Assembly: GCF_040047665.1 (NCBI RefSeq)
Contig: NZ_CP157355.1
Span: forward strand, 3,410,001 to 3,474,000
Length of the DNA: 64,000 nt
Source: Chitinibacter sp. FCG-7
GTDB taxonomy: Bacteria; Pseudomonadota; Gammaproteobacteria; Burkholderiales; Chitinibacteraceae
Direction: 5' to 3'
Part shown: positions 54,050-63,869 of the stretch, piece by piece
Numbering within the stretch: the stretch's first letter is position 1
How the letters are laid out: each line of letters starts with the position of its first letter
Made by a program: the position numbers and the translations under genes
The notes under the pieces: model-generated
Database searches by the model: none
Seen by the model: the letters and a program-made list of their open reading frames with translations, nothing else
Told to the model about the DNA's origin: nothing

Positions 54050-56740
54050 ATGAGTGAACCCAAAGTCAGCCAATTTGCTGCTGAATTAAAAATGCCAACG
54101 CAAGAGCTGATCGAGCAATTGCGTGCGGCTGGCGTTGAGAAACGCACTGCTGAAGATACATTGACTGCCGATGACAAAGCGCGTTTGCTGGATCATTTGA
54201 AGCAAAAGCATGGTCAGGCGGGCGATAAGCCAAAAATTGTGATCGCGCGCAAAGAAACCACTGAAATTCGCAAAACAGATGCTACGGGTAAGGCCAAAAC
54301 CATCCAGGTTGAAGTGCGTAAAAAGCGTGTTGTTGCGCCTGAAATGATTGCTGCTGCGCCAGTTGCTGCGCCTACACAAGAAGCTGTTGCGGCCACGGCG
54401 GCTGCGCCCGTGATTGATGAGGCAGAACGTCAAGCCCGTGAAGCTCAAGCCAAGCGTCAGAACGAGCTAGCAGAGCGTCAGGCCGCTGAGATGCGTGCCA
54501 AACAGAATCGTGAAGCCAAGCCTGCAGAAGTTGTCAAAGTTGAGGCTACCGCCCCTGTTGAAGCTAAAGCAGAAGTTGCTGCTGTGGCGGTTGAGGCCGT
54601 AGCTGCTGTCGAGCCTAAGATCGAGGCGAAATCTGAGGTGGCCGCTCCTGCGCAAAAACCAGCGGTGAAGCCACATGTCAAGCCAGGCCACGAAGCGGAC
54701 CGTCCGCGTATCGGTGCGCGGGTAGACTTCCGTCGCCCTAAAGATACGCCGATGCAGGCGCCAGAAAAAGCTGCGCCAGCGCCTGTTGCTGCCAAGCCCG
54801 CTGATAAAAAACCAAGCGCGCCAAAGAAGGACGAAAAAGGTGGCTGGAATGATGGCCGCAATAAAAAAGGTATTAAAACCCGTGGTGGCGATGCCGGTAA
54901 TGACTGGAAAAGCAAAAAGGGTGGCAAAAAGCAATCGCATCAGCAGGACAACAATGCGCACGCCTTCCAGACGCCAACCGAACCTGTAACGCATGAAGTT
55001 GATGTGCCTGAGACGATTTCGGTTGCTGACTTGGCGCACAAAATGGCCGTTAAAGGCGTTGAAGTTGTAAAAGCGCTAATGAAAATGGGTATGATGGTGA
55101 CGATCAATCAGGTGCTGGATCAAGAAACCGCCATGATTGTCGTGGAAGAAATGGGTCATATTCCAAAAGCGGCCAAGCTGGATGATCCGGAAACGTATTT
55201 GGGCGATGAAGAAAAATCCGATCACACCCAGGTTTCACGCGCTCCGGTTGTCACGGTGATGGGTCACGTTGACCACGGTAAAACTTCGCTACTCGATTAC
55301 ATTCGTCGCGCCAAAGTGGCTGCAGGCGAGGCGGGTGGTATTACCCAGCACATCGGTGCCTACCACGTTGAAACTGGCAAGGGCATGATTACCTTCCTGG
55401 ATACCCCAGGTCACGAGGCGTTTACCGCGATGCGTGCCCGTGGTGCCAAGTTGACGGATATCGTGGTGCTGGTCGTTGCTGCCGATGATGGCGTAATGCC
55501 GCAAACGATTGAGGCGATCCACCATGCGAAAGCCGCAGGTGTGCCGATTGTTGTTGCGGTTAATAAAATTGATAAGCCAGAAGCCAACCTTGAGCGTATT
55601 CAGCAAGAGCTGGTTGCGCAGGAAGTGGTTCCAGAAGAGTGGGGTGGTGACACCCAGTTCATTCCGGTATCGGCCAAAAAAGGCATGGGTATCGATGAGT
55701 TGCTGGATGCGATTCTGTTGCAAGCCGAGGTTCTTGAGTTGACTGCACCGGTTGATGGTCCAGCTAAGGGTATCGTGATCGAGGCTCGTCTGGATAAAGG
55801 CCGCGGTCCTGTGGCTTCGATGCTGGTTCAATCGGGCACGCTGCGCAAAGGCGACACCGTCTTGGCGGGGCAGGTTTATGGCCGCATCCGTGCGATGCTG
55901 GACGAAAATGGTAAACAGATTAACGAAGCGGGTCCGTCGATTCCGGTCGAGATCTTGGGCTTGTCGGAAGTGCCAGCCGCAGGTGAAGACGCGATGGTTC
56001 TGGCTGACGAGAAGAAAGCCCGTGAAATCGCCTTGTTCCGTCAAGGTAAATTCCGTGATGTGAAGTTTGCCCGCCAGCAAGCTTCGAAGCTGGAAAACAT
56101 GTTTGCCCAGATGGCCGAAGGCGAAGTACAAAACTTGCCTATCATCATCAAGGCCGACGTTCAGGGCTCAAGCGAGGCTCTGGCGCAAAGCTTGCAAAAA
56201 CTGTCGACCAGCGAAGTTCGTGTTCAGGTTCTGCATTGTGCGGTGGGTGGTATTTCCGAGTCCGATGTCAATCTGGCCTTGGCATCAAAAGCCGTGGTCA
56301 TCGGCTTTAATGTGCGTGCCGATGCTGCTGCGCGCAAATTGGCAGAAACCGAAGGCGTTGATCTGCGTTACTACAACATCATCTACGATGCGGTCGATGA
56401 AGTGAAAGCAGCCTTGTCCGGCATGTTGGCGCCTGAGCGTCGCGAACAGATTCTGGGTATGGTTGAGATCCGTCAGGTCTTCACTGTGTCGAAAGTGGGC
56501 ACGATTGCCGGTTGCTTGGTGATGGAAGGTCTGGTGAAGCGCTCGGCAGGTGTACGTTTGGTGCGTAATAACACTGTGATTCATACTGGCGAGCTGGAAA
56601 ATCTGAAGCGCTTTAAAGATGAGGCGAAAGAAGTGAAAGCCGGTTTCGAATGTGGTTTGCAGCTCAAAAACTACAACGATTTGCAAGTGGGCGACCAACT
56701 GGAAATCTTCGAGGTTATCGAAGTGGCCCGTACGCTGTAA
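54050..56740 (+). CDS. infB: translation initiation factor IF-2
   Basis: IF-2 places initiator tRNA on the 30S subunit and promotes subunit joining with GTP. The N-terminus is long, repetitive and rich in Ala, Lys and Glu (residues about 65-290), then basic, with [13 protein letters not shown]. The GTPase has G1 in [18 protein letters not shown]3 in [12 protein letters not shown]4 in [10 protein letters not shown] and G5 in VSAKKG. Domains II, III and IV follow ([18 protein letters not shown] near the end). Internal starts for short IF-2 isoforms are plausible but not proven. The gene is intact, at 896 aa. Confidence 0.97.
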   Translation: MSEPKVSQFAAELKMPTQELIEQLRAAGVEKRTAEDTLTADDKARLLDHLKQKHGQAGDKPKIVIARKETTEIRKTDATGKAKTIQVEVRKKRVVAPEMIAAAPVAAPTQEAVAATAAAPVIDEAERQAREAQAKRQNELAERQAAEMRAKQNREAKPAEVVKVEATAPVEAKAEVAAVAVEAVAAVEPKIEAKSEVAAPAQKPAVKPHVKPGHEADRPRIGARVDFRRPKDTPMQAPEKAAPAPVAAKPADKKPSAPKKDEKGGWNDGRNKKGIKTRGGDAGNDWKSKKGGKKQSHQQDNNAHAFQTPTEPVTHEVDVPETISVADLAHKMAVKGVEVVKALMKMGMMVTINQVLDQETAMIVVEEMGHIPKAAKLDDPETYLGDEEKSDHTQVSRAPVVTVMGHVDHGKTSLLDYIRRAKVAAGEAGGITQHIGAYHVETGKGMITFLDTPGHEAFTAMRARGAKLTDIVVLVVAADDGVMPQTIEAIHHAKAAGVPIVVAVNKIDKPEANLERIQQELVAQEVVPEEWGGDTQFIPVSAKKGMGIDELLDAILLQAEVLELTAPVDGPAKGIVIEARLDKGRGPVASMLVQSGTLRKGDTVLAGQVYGRIRAMLDENGKQINEAGPSIPVEILGLSEVPAAGEDAMVLADEKKAREIALFRQGKFRDVKFARQQASKLENMFAQMAEGEVQNLPIIIKADVQGSSEALAQSLQKLSTSEVRVQVLHCAVGGISESDVNLALASKAVVIGFNVRADAAARKLAETEGVDLRYYNIIYDAVDEVKAALSGMLAPERREQILGMVEIRQVFTVSKVGTIAGCLVMEGLVKRSAGVRLVRNNTVIHTGELENLKRFKDEAKEVKAGFECGLQLKNYNDLQVGDQLEIFEVIEVARTL

Positions 56741-56749
56741 TGCATGGAA

Positions 56750-56888
56750 TGTGAGGAGGGAGGTGTGAGGTGTAATACCTTCCTTTCGCACGCAGGCGCA
56801 GATTTTTCTGCGCCTTTTCCTTTTTGTAGTTTTTATCAACACCAGGGTGGTGGTAGATGCACCTCACGCCACACCCTTACTCCTCACA
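56750..56888. repeat. imperfect inverted repeat between infB and rbfA, with internal terminator
   Basis: TGTGAGGAG (56750-56758) pairs with CTCCTCACA (56880-56888), and GTGAGGTG pairs with CACCTCAC (56860-56867). Between the arms lies a strong hairpin at 56794-56815 (AGGCGCA/TGCGCCT) followed by TTTTCCTTTTTG, which is an intrinsic terminator. The arms share the GTGTGAG word with the heptamer array at 44.7 kb. The element probably lowers transcription into rbfA. Confidence 0.6.
56794..56826 (+). terminator. intrinsic terminator after infB
   Basis: AGGCGCAGA and TCTGCGCCT form a 9-bp stem around TTT, followed by TTTCCTTTTTG. Its position inside the operon suggests partial read-through. Confidence 0.75.
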
Positions 56889-56894
56889 GAGAAA

Positions 56895-57287
56895 ATGGCT
56901 AATAAACAATTTACCCGTGCAGATCGTGTGGCACAGCAAATCCAGCGCGATTTGGCGCAAGTGATTCGTGCCGAGCTCGATCATCCGCAAGCGTCGCTGA
57001 TCACGATTACCGACGTTGAAGTGACGCGTGATTATTCGCACGCCAAGATTTTCTACACCTTCATGGGTGATGAAGCGTTGCGCAAAGAAATCGCCGCCTT
57101 GTTGTTGCGTGCAAAAGGCTTTTTGCGGGCGCAAATTTCTCGCGGCATCTCGCTTTATAAAATGCCCGAACTGCATTTTGAATATGATGTTTCAATTGAA
57201 TATGGTGTGAATCTGGCCAGGAAGATCCAGGAGGCCAATGCTTTGCCCAAAGCCGTTGACGATGGCGAAGACGATGGCCAAGCGTAA
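56895..57287 (+). CDS. rbfA: ribosome-binding factor A
   Basis: RbfA is a cold-shock factor that binds 16S rRNA and helps 30S maturation. The KH-like fold shows FTRADRVAQQIQRDLAQVI, then ITDVEVTRDYSHAKIFYTF and ELHFEYDVSIEYG. With 130 aa it is normal. I use the ATG at 56895 (MANKQFTRADR). The ribosome site is weak (AGAG). The last 14 bases overlap the truB start. Confidence 0.95.
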   Translation: MANKQFTRADRVAQQIQRDLAQVIRAELDHPQASLITITDVEVTRDYSHAKIFYTFMGDEALRKEIAALLLRAKGFLRAQISRGISLYKMPELHFEYDVSIEYGVNLARKIQEANALPKAVDDGEDDGQA

Positions 57288-58179
57288 ACTCAATGGCGTA
57301 TTGCTGCTTGATAAGCCGTTTGGCATCAGCAGTACCTCGGCACTGAATAAATGCCGCTGGCTGTTTCAGGCGGAGAAAGGTGGCCACACTGGCGTGCTTG
57401 ATCCATACGCAACGGGTTTGCTGCCTTTGTGCTTTGGCGAGGCGACCAAATTTGCCCAGCGTATGCTCGATGCTGATAAGGCTTATCGTGCGCATGTGCG
57501 CTTTGGTGAAACCTCAACAACGCTGGATGCCGAGGGTGAAATTACCGTCACTGGTACGGCACCTGAATCAATTGAAGCGGTAAAAGCGGCGATTGCCCGA
57601 TTTATCGGCCCCATTATGCAAACCCCTCCGATGTATTCAGCGCTAAAGGTTGCGGGCAAACCGATGTACGAATATGCCCGTGAGGGCATTGAGCTGGAGC
57701 GTAAGGCGCGGCCGATTACGATTTACGCTATCGAACTCATTTCCTATGATGCTCCCGAGCTGGTGATTGATGTGCGTTGCTCCAAAGGAACCTACATCAG
57801 GGTATTGGCTCAGGACTTAGGTGAGACTTTGGGTTGCGGCGCATACCTGACTGGTTTACGTCGTACTTTAACGGGTGGCTTCAGGCTTGAAGATGCGATC
57901 TCGCTCGATGAGTTTATTGCTCTGGATCTTGAAGCGCGCGATGCTTTATTATTGCCTGAAGAGTCTTTGTTAAGTAATTTGCCCGTACTCCAGTTAACTG
58001 GAGCGCAGGCAAAGCTTATTTGCAATGGTATGCCAGTGCGCGATATTGAAAGCGGGGTTGTTGGTGAAGTTAAACTTTACGCTGCCCTTGAAAATCAGGA
58101 TAATGCTCGTTTTGTCGGTTTGGGTGAAGTGGGCGCTGATGGCGTGCTGCGATCCAAACGTCTGCTGGCGACCGCTTAA
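57274..58179 (+). CDS. truB: tRNA pseudouridine-55 synthase TruB
   Basis: TruB makes pseudouridine 55 in the T loop of tRNAs. The motif with the catalytic aspartate is GGHTGVLDPYATGLLPLC. MLDADKAYRAHVRFG and IDVRCSKGTYIRVLAQDLG are also family blocks, and a C-terminal PUA-like part follows (residues about 240-300). The ATG at 57274 (MAKRKLNGVLLLDKP) fits best and overlaps rbfA by 14 bases; an ATG at 57262 is the alternative. Confidence 0.96.
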   Translation: MAKRKLNGVLLLDKPFGISSTSALNKCRWLFQAEKGGHTGVLDPYATGLLPLCFGEATKFAQRMLDADKAYRAHVRFGETSTTLDAEGEITVTGTAPESIEAVKAAIARFIGPIMQTPPMYSALKVAGKPMYEYAREGIELERKARPITIYAIELISYDAPELVIDVRCSKGTYIRVLAQDLGETLGCGAYLTGLRRTLTGGFRLEDAISLDEFIALDLEARDALLLPEESLLSNLPVLQLTGAQAKLICNGMPVRDIESGVVGEVKLYAALENQDNARFVGLGEVGADGVLRSKRLLATA

Positions 58180-58264
58180 CTGGCGTCGGTTAATGGAGCC
58201 ACACCGGGCGCAAGCTCAGGTCTGGCTTGTCTAGTGGCCTAGCCACTTCTTATGGAGTAGTAAA

Positions 58265-58534
58265 ATGACTGTAACAGTTGCACAAAAAGCTGACATCGTT
58301 AAAGAGTTCCAACACGCCCCAGGCGATACCGGCTCTTCTGAAGTTCAAATCGCATTGTTGACTGCCCGCATCAACGATCTGACACCTCACTTCAAAGAAC
58401 ACAAGAAAGATCACCACTCACGTCGTGGTCTGTTGAAACTGGTTTCTCGTCGTCGTCGTTTGCTGGACTACCTCAAACGCACTAACGTAGACAGCTACCG
58501 CAATGTGATTGCTAAGCTGGGTCTGCGCAAGTAA
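58265..58534 (+). CDS. rpsO: 30S ribosomal protein S15
   Basis: This primary rRNA-binding protein of the 30S platform is recognised from [38 protein letters not shown] and [10 protein letters not shown] segments. With 89 aa it is the standard size. A hairpin (AGTGGC/GCCACT) lies between truB and rpsO, and a TATGGAG ribosome site precedes the ATG. rpsO and pnp are usually co-transcribed, but here a terminator lies between them. Confidence 0.97.
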   Translation: MTVTVAQKADIVKEFQHAPGDTGSSEVQIALLTARINDLTPHFKEHKKDHHSRRGLLKLVSRRRRLLDYLKRTNVDSYRNVIAKLGLRK

Positions 58535-58542
58535 TCAGCCCC

Positions 58543-58572
58543 AAAGTCGCAGCCGCAAGCTGCGACTTTTTC
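58543..58572 (+). terminator. terminator of rpsO
   Basis: AAAGTCGCAGC and GCTGCGACTTT form an 11-bp stem with a CGCAA loop, followed by TTCATTTC. This is the usual partial terminator and RNase E-sensitive site between rpsO and pnp. Confidence 0.85.
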
Positions 58573-58770
58573 ATTTCTAGTCTTTCCCAGTTTCTCTCCA
58601 GATTTCTCATTCTTTGCTTCTACCCAATAGCGATTCCGGCGGTAGAGCAAGGATCAGTTGTGCCGGAATCGGCCTTGGGCAAATCACCGCATTTTCCACT
58701 GATTTGGCTGACCCCCATCGCAGCAATAAACCATTATCCAGGTCGCGGATATATTGAAAAAGGACAGAAC

Positions 58771-60912
58771 GTGTTCAATAAAATCAGCAAATCTTTTGCC
58801 TTTGGCAAACATAACGTCACCATTGAAACTGGTGAAATCGCACGTCAAGCTACTGGCGCTGTGATGGTTAATATGGACGATACTTGCGTCCTGGTAACTG
58901 TCGTTGCTGCTCGTGATGTAAAACCGGGCCAAGATTTTTTCCCGCTGACTGTTGATTACCAAGAGCGTACTTATGCTGCTGGTAAAATTCCAGGTGGCTT
59001 CTTCAAGCGTGAAGGCAAGCCAAGTGAAAAAGAAGTACTGACTAGCCGCCTGATCGATCGTCCGATCCGTCCGCTGTTCCCTGAAGGTTTTTATAACGAC
59101 ATCCAGATTATTGCGACAGTAATGTCGATTAATCCGGAGGTTGACTCTGATATCCCTGCAATGATCGGTGCTTCTGCGGCGCTGATGATTTCTGGCGTGC
59201 CATTCGACGGCCCAATCGGCGCAGCGCGCGTGGGTTACATCAATGGCGAATACGTATTGTGTCCAGACCTGTCAGAAATGAAAGGCAGCGAAATGGATCT
59301 GGTTGTTGCTGGTACTAGTCAAGCTGTGCTGATGGTTGAGTCTGAAGCCAATGAGTTGTCAGAAAGTGTGATGCTTGGTGCCGTGGTCTTTGGTCACGAA
59401 CAGATGCAAGCAGCGATTAATGCAATCAATGAATTGGCCGATGAAGTGAATCCAGAATTGATGGATTGGTCTGCGCCAGTGAAAAACGAAGAATTGATCG
59501 CAAAAGTACGCGCTATTGCTGCCGAAGGCGTTGCGCAAGCGTTTAAGCTGCGTCACAAACAAGTTCGTACGCAAAAAATCAATGAAACTTGGGCTTTGGT
59601 CAAAGCTGCGTTGATTACTGAAGAAACTGGCACGCTGGAAGCCAATGAAATCAAATCGATTTTCAAAGGTCTGGAAGCTGAAATCGTTCGCGGTCAGATT
59701 CTGGCCGGTGAGCCACGTATTGATGGTCGCGATACTCGTACCGTGCGTCCAATTTCGATCCGTACTGGCGTCCTGCCTCGCGCACACGGCTCTGTCTTGT
59801 TTACTCGTGGCGAAACGCAAGCGATTGCTGCTGCAACCTTGGGTACCAAGCTTGATGAGCAAAAAATCGATGCATTGCATGGCGGCTACACTGATAACTT
59901 CATGCTGCATTACAACTTCCCGCCGTATTCAACTGGCGAAACTGGTCGCGTAGGTGTGCCAAAACGCCGCGAAATTGGCCATGGTCGTTTGGCTAAGCGT
60001 GCTCTGGTGGCGATGTTGCCGAGCAAAGAAGACTTTGCTTACTCAATGCGCGTCGTGTCTGAAATTACCGAATCAAATGGTTCGTCTTCAATGGCGTCGG
60101 TTTGCGGTGGTTGCCTGGCACTGATGGATGCAGGTGTACCGATGAAAAATCACGTTGCGGGTATCGCAATGGGTTTGATCAAAGAAGGCAACGCTTTCGC
60201 GGTATTGTCGGACATCTTGGGCGACGAAGATCACCTCGGCGATATGGACTTTAAAGTGGCGGGTACTGAAAACGGTATCACTGCACTGCAGATGGACATC
60301 AAGATCACCGGCATTACCAAAGAAATTATGTCGGTTGCGCTGGATCAGGCCAAAGAAGGCCGCGTTCATATCATCGGCATTATGAAAGGTGCTCTGGATG
60401 GCGCGCGTGAAGAAGTGAGCGAGCACGCGCCACGTCTTTACACGATGAAAATCAATCCGGAGAAAATCCGTGATGTGATTGGTAAAGGCGGCTCGGTGAT
60501 TCGTTCATTGACCGAAGAAACCGGCACGCAAATCGACATCAGCGAAGATGGCACCATTACCATTGCATCAACTTCATCGGAAGGTGCGTCTGAGGCGCGT
60601 CGTCGCATCGAAGAAATCACTGCTGAAGTTGAAATCGGCCGTATCTACGAAGGCCCGGTCGTGAAGATTCTCGACAAGAACGTCGGCGCAATCGTTTCAA
60701 TCATGCCTGGTAAAGATGGTCTGGTGCACATTAGCCAAATCGCGAATGAACGTATTGCTAATGTGGCTGATCACCTGCAAGAAGGTCAGATCGTGCGCGT
60801 GAAAGTGATTGAGCAGGACGAGAAAGGTCGTATTCGTTTGTCGATCAAAGCCGTTCTGAATGATGAGGCTCCGGCAGCTGCGCCAGCAGAAGAAGTGCCT
60901 GCAGCTGAGTAA
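58771..60912 (+). CDS. pnp: polyribonucleotide nucleotidyltransferase (PNPase)
   Basis: PNPase degrades RNA from the 3' end with phosphate. Two RNase PH domains are present: the first starts [17 protein letters not shown], and the second has [21 protein letters not shown] and [22 protein letters not shown] domain ([20 protein letters not shown]) and an S1 domain ([19 protein letters not shown]) end it. I choose the GTG at 58771 ([11 protein letters not shown] follows), behind AAAGGA. The longer frame has 37 residues that do not fit the family. The protein is 713 aa. Confidence 0.97.
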   Translation: MFNKISKSFAFGKHNVTIETGEIARQATGAVMVNMDDTCVLVTVVAARDVKPGQDFFPLTVDYQERTYAAGKIPGGFFKREGKPSEKEVLTSRLIDRPIRPLFPEGFYNDIQIIATVMSINPEVDSDIPAMIGASAALMISGVPFDGPIGAARVGYINGEYVLCPDLSEMKGSEMDLVVAGTSQAVLMVESEANELSESVMLGAVVFGHEQMQAAINAINELADEVNPELMDWSAPVKNEELIAKVRAIAAEGVAQAFKLRHKQVRTQKINETWALVKAALITEETGTLEANEIKSIFKGLEAEIVRGQILAGEPRIDGRDTRTVRPISIRTGVLPRAHGSVLFTRGETQAIAAATLGTKLDEQKIDALHGGYTDNFMLHYNFPPYSTGETGRVGVPKRREIGHGRLAKRALVAMLPSKEDFAYSMRVVSEITESNGSSSMASVCGGCLALMDAGVPMKNHVAGIAMGLIKEGNAFAVLSDILGDEDHLGDMDFKVAGTENGITALQMDIKITGITKEIMSVALDQAKEGRVHIIGIMKGALDGAREEVSEHAPRLYTMKINPEKIRDVIGKGGSVIRSLTEETGTQIDISEDGTITIASTSSEGASEARRRIEEITAEVEIGRIYEGPVVKILDKNVGAIVSIMPGKDGLVHISQIANERIANVADHLQEGQIVRVKVIEQDEKGRIRLSIKAVLNDEAPAAAPAEEVPAAE

Positions 60913-60922
60913 TTGTTGGTCA

Positions 60923-60975
60923 AGGGCGCTCAGAGCGCCCTAAATAAAAAAGGCACCTAAAGGTGCCTTTTTTAT
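60923..60975. terminator. double hairpin terminator after pnp
   Basis: AGGGCGCT/AGCGCCCT (60923-60941) is followed by AAAAAGGCACCT/AGGTGCCTTTTT (60946-60971), with A and T runs on both sides. The second works in both directions, for pnp (+) and phasin (-). Confidence 0.9.
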
Positions 60976-60997
60976 TGCCCGTTGCTGTCTGTGCTAA

Positions 60998-61564
60998 TTA
61001 ATTGCTGCCATTGGCTGTGCTGGCTTTTTTTGCGGCCGTTTTTACTGCATCAGCAGTCGCAGTTGATGCCGCTTTTACCGAAGCATCAGCAAACTCGGCA
61101 ACCTGTTTGGCCGCTTTGGTCATGCTGTCAACGGCTGCGGCAGTGGCTTGTACCGTTGATTTTACGGCGGCAACTGCAGCATCGGCGCCAGCTGGTGCGT
61201 TTTTAACGAAGCGATCCAGGCCCGATACGACGTTTTTGTTGAAGTCAACATTGCGCTCGTCGATCAGTTTTGAGTATTCGGCCTGAGCTTGAGAAGAGAT
61301 TTCGTACAGGCTGCGTGAGTACGCAGTCGCTTGCTCAATTGCGGCGTCAGCAATTTTCTGACGTGCAGCCAGGGCTTCTTGAACATCTTTGACTGCACTC
61401 AGTTGTTTCAGTGTTTTGGCGCTTTCTTCGAGTGAGGTTTTAGCTGTTTCTACTTGCAGTTTCGCTAGGCGATCAAGTGAATCCAATGAAATGCGTGCAA
61501 AGCGCAGCGCTGTTTCTACTTGCTCGGTGGCAAAGTTGGTGTACTGTTGTTGTGCTGTGGTCAT
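60998..61564 (-). CDS. phasin family protein
   Basis: Phasins coat polyhydroxyalkanoate granules. The protein is amphipathic and helical, beginning MTTAQQQYTNFATEQVETAL, with LDSLDRLAKLQVETAKTSLE and LYEISSQAQAEYSKLIDE. An Ala/Lys/Thr-rich tail ends the chain and resembles the PhaP tail. I use the ATG at 61564, behind TTGGAG. With 188 aa it has the usual size. It is divergent from phaR, its likely repressor gene, so the cell probably stores PHA. The synthase gene is not in the window. Confidence 0.94.
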   Translation of the reverse strand: MTTAQQQYTNFATEQVETALRFARISLDSLDRLAKLQVETAKTSLEESAKTLKQLSAVKDVQEALAARQKIADAAIEQATAYSRSLYEISSQAQAEYSKLIDERNVDFNKNVVSGLDRFVKNAPAGADAAVAAVKSTVQATAAAVDSMTKAAKQVAEFADASVKAASTATADAVKTAAKKASTANGSN

Positions 61565-61622
61565 GTCGAAATCTCCAAGGATAGGTTTATCTGTAAAGCT
61601 AACCGGAAGACCCGGTTGTATG

Positions 61623-61695
61623 GTGCGATGCACAATGCAAACCTATTCTGGTACAGCTTGCCGGTGTTGTCAAATGTATTTTGCTGCGTTGCAGC
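61623..61695. promoter_or_regulatory. two TGC-GCA palindromes in the phasin-phaR intergenic region
   Basis: GTGCGATGCAC (61623-61633) and GCTGCGTTGCAGC (61683-61695) are perfect dyads around three bases. The second fits the CTGC-N3-GCAG type reported for PhaR operators in alphaproteobacteria. Both lie between the divergent phasin and phaR starts, where PhaR would control both genes. Confidence 0.5.
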
Positions 61696-61768
61696 ATGTG
61701 TTTGTACTGGCATTGCGCGGCTTATCGCTAGATAATAGAAGCCTGCATAAAATCGGCGAAAAGGATAG

Positions 61769-62431
61769 ATGAGTATGGAAAAGCGGGTCATTAAGAAATA
61801 CCCAAATCGTCGTCTCTACGATACGACAACAAGCTGTTATATCACTTTGGCTGATGTTAAACAGTTGGTGCTGGATGGTATCGATATTGCGATTCAGGAC
61901 GCCAAAACGAACGAGGATTTGACCCGCAGTGTTTTGTTGCAAATCATTCTGGAGGAGGAGGCCGGTGGTATGCCGATGTTCTCTTATGATGTGCTGACGC
62001 AAATTATCCGTTTTTACGGCCACGCCATGCAGGGCTTGATGGGCAACTACCTTGAGAAAAATATGCAGCTGTTCGCCGAGATGCAATCAAGGCTGCAAGA
62101 TCAGACTAAATCCACGTTGGGCGCTGATAATCCGATGTTCAGTAATGCCAATTTGTGGGGAGAATTTATGAAATTCCAGGGGCCTGCCATCCAGAATATG
62201 ATGGGAAATTACCTGGAGAGCAGTACCAATATGTTTGTTGAAATGCAGCAACAATTGCAAGAGCGTGCCAAGCATCTGTTTACGGGCTTTGGGATGCCTG
62301 GTGGGCCAAAATCAGCGCCTGCTGGTGACGATGCCTTGCACCCCACTGCGCCGCCCCCGGCAATGCCGGATGAGCCCGCTGCTGCCAAGCCTGCTGCGCG
62401 AAAACGGACGGTAAAAAAAGCAGTTGAGTAG
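61769..62431 (+). CDS. phaR: polyhydroxyalkanoate synthesis repressor PhaR
   Basis: PhaR binds DNA and PHA granules and represses phasin genes until polymer appears. The N-terminal DNA-binding domain is highly conserved: KRVIKKYPNRRLYDTTTSCY, then ITLADVKQLVLDG. The PHB-accumulation domain contains DLTRSVLLQIILEEEAGG and GNYLEKNMQLF. A Pro/Ala/Lys-rich tail ends it. The start may be 61769 or the ATG six bases later (61775); AAGGAT lies before both. Confidence 0.96.
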   Translation: MSMEKRVIKKYPNRRLYDTTTSCYITLADVKQLVLDGIDIAIQDAKTNEDLTRSVLLQIILEEEAGGMPMFSYDVLTQIIRFYGHAMQGLMGNYLEKNMQLFAEMQSRLQDQTKSTLGADNPMFSNANLWGEFMKFQGPAIQNMMGNYLESSTNMFVEMQQQLQERAKHLFTGFGMPGGPKSAPAGDDALHPTAPPPAMPDEPAAAKPAARKRTVKKAVE

Positions 62432-62493
62432 GGTATTGCCGTGAGAGTTATGGCCTAGCTGCTCTTTGGATCAATACACCGTTGGAGTATGTT

Positions 62494-62520
62494 CAGCCCC
62501 GTGTGGGGCTGATTTGTTTT
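62494..62520 (+). terminator. hairpin between phaR and tcdA
   Basis: CAGCCCC and GGGGCTG form the stem (62494-62511) with GTGT as loop, followed by ATTTGTTTT. It may end the phaR transcript and lies only 22 bases before the tcdA start. Confidence 0.7.
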
Positions 62521-62532
62521 GAAGGAAATAAA

Positions 62533-63324
62533 GTGAGTTTGGAAGGTGATTATCAGCGGCGTTTTGCCGGTATTGCCCGTCTGTATGGCGTGCAGGCTTT
62601 ATCCCGCTTTGCGGTGGCTAAAATCTGTGTCATCGGGATTGGTGGTGTGGGATCGTGGGTGGCCGAGGGCTTGGCGCGCTCTGGAATTGGTGCGCTGACT
62701 TTGATTGATCTGGATGATGTGTGTATTTCCAATACCAATCGCCAACTGCCAGCGCTGGAAGGGCAAATTGGTCGAATGAAAGTGCATGCAGTGGGTGAGC
62801 GCATGCGGGCGATTAACCCGGAAATTGAAGTTAATGCGATTGAAGATTTTGTTGCTGAAGATAATTTTGCGCAATATTTGGCGGGTCACGATTATGTGAT
62901 CGACTGTATTGATAGTGTTAAAACCAAGGCCGCTTTAATCGCGTATTGCCGGCGAAATAAAATCAAAATTATTACGGTAGGTGGTGCTGGTGGGCAAATT
63001 GATCCGACACAAATTAAAGTGGATGATTTAAGTAAAACGATACAGGATCCGCTGGCAGCCAAATTGCGTAATATTTTGCGGCGCGATTTTGGTTTTGCGA
63101 AAAATGGTAAAAAAATGGGCGTTGAATGCGTTTATTCAACCGAGCAGCTGGTTTATCCTCAAGCGGACGGTTCGGTTTGCGTGGCCAAGCCGTCTGTGGG
63201 CGAGGGTGTACGCCTTGATTGTGCGGGTGGTTTTGGTGCAGTGATGACGGTAACGGCCACATTTGGTCTGGTGGCGGTATCGCGGGTTTTAAAATACTTG
63301 CAAACAAAAGCGCTAACACAATAA
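62533..63324 (+). CDS. tcdA: tRNA threonylcarbamoyladenosine dehydratase TcdA
   Basis: TcdA is an E1-like enzyme that cyclises t6A37 to ct6A in tRNAs with ATP. The nucleotide site is ICVIGIGGVGSWVAEGLARSG. LIDLDDVCISNTNRQLPAL follows, then VIDCIDSVKTKAALIAYC and KPSVGEGVRLDCAGGFG. I use the GTG at 62533 (GTGAGTTTGGAAGG), behind GAAGGA. The longer frame would run through the hairpin. The length of 263 aa is about normal for TcdA/CsdL. Confidence 0.94.
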   Translation: MSLEGDYQRRFAGIARLYGVQALSRFAVAKICVIGIGGVGSWVAEGLARSGIGALTLIDLDDVCISNTNRQLPALEGQIGRMKVHAVGERMRAINPEIEVNAIEDFVAEDNFAQYLAGHDYVIDCIDSVKTKAALIAYCRRNKIKIITVGGAGGQIDPTQIKVDDLSKTIQDPLAAKLRNILRRDFGFAKNGKKMGVECVYSTEQLVYPQADGSVCVAKPSVGEGVRLDCAGGFGAVMTVTATFGLVAVSRVLKYLQTKALTQ

Positions 63325-63337
63325 AGGCATTGATTGT

Positions 63338-63382
63338 CGCCAAATAAAAAGCCACGAATTAATCGTGGCTTTTTATTTGGCG
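63338..63382. terminator. bidirectional terminator, 20-bp stem
   Basis: The arms 63338-63357 and 63363-63382 are perfect inverted repeats of 20 bases around a five-base loop. The core is AAAAAGCCACGA/TCGTGGCTTTTT. It ends both tcdA (+) and rplI (-). Confidence 0.95.
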
Positions 63383-63395
63383 TTTGCTTAATAAA

Positions 63396-63848
63396 TTAAG
63401 CAGCTGCGCCTACAACTTGCAATTTGATAGTGCTAACTACGTCGTGGTGCAGAGCCAAAGCAACTTCGTATTCGCCGATTGCTTTGAAAGGACCATTTGG
63501 CAGGCGCACTTCAAATTTTTGAACCGCAACACCAGAAGCAGTGATTGCTTCAGCGATGTCGTGGTTCGTTACTGAGCCAAACAGACGGCCATCAACACCC
63601 GCTTTTTGAGCGATAGTGATTTCAGCGCCTTCCAGTTTAGCAGCGCGCTCTTGCGCTTCAGCCAAGATTTCAGCTTGTTTCGCTTCCAGTTCCGCACGGC
63701 TAGCTTCAAATGCAGCCATATTGGCTTCATTTGCACGTTTAGCTTTACCTTGTGGGATCAAGAAGTTACGAGCGTAACCATCTTTAACTTTAACGATATC
63801 GCCCAATTGACCCAGATTCGCTACTTTCTCGAGCAGGATAATTTGCAT
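63396..63848 (-). CDS. rplI: 50S ribosomal protein L9
   Basis: This is a two-domain protein at the base of the L1 stalk. The N-terminal domain is [36 protein letters not shown] (recognised from the GYARNFLIP motif). A long helix follows (residues about 40-75), and the C-terminal domain contains [16 protein letters not shown]. With 150 aa it is the usual size. It follows rpsR by 21 bp on the - strand, as in most proteobacteria. Confidence 0.97.
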   Translation of the reverse strand: MQIILLEKVANLGQLGDIVKVKDGYARNFLIPQGKAKRANEANMAAFEASRAELEAKQAEILAEAQERAAKLEGAEITIAQKAGVDGRLFGSVTNHDIAEAITASGVAVQKFEVRLPNGPFKAIGEYEVALALHHDVVSTIKLQVVGAAA

Positions 63849-63869
63849 GATTAGTTTCTCCCGTTCGTC

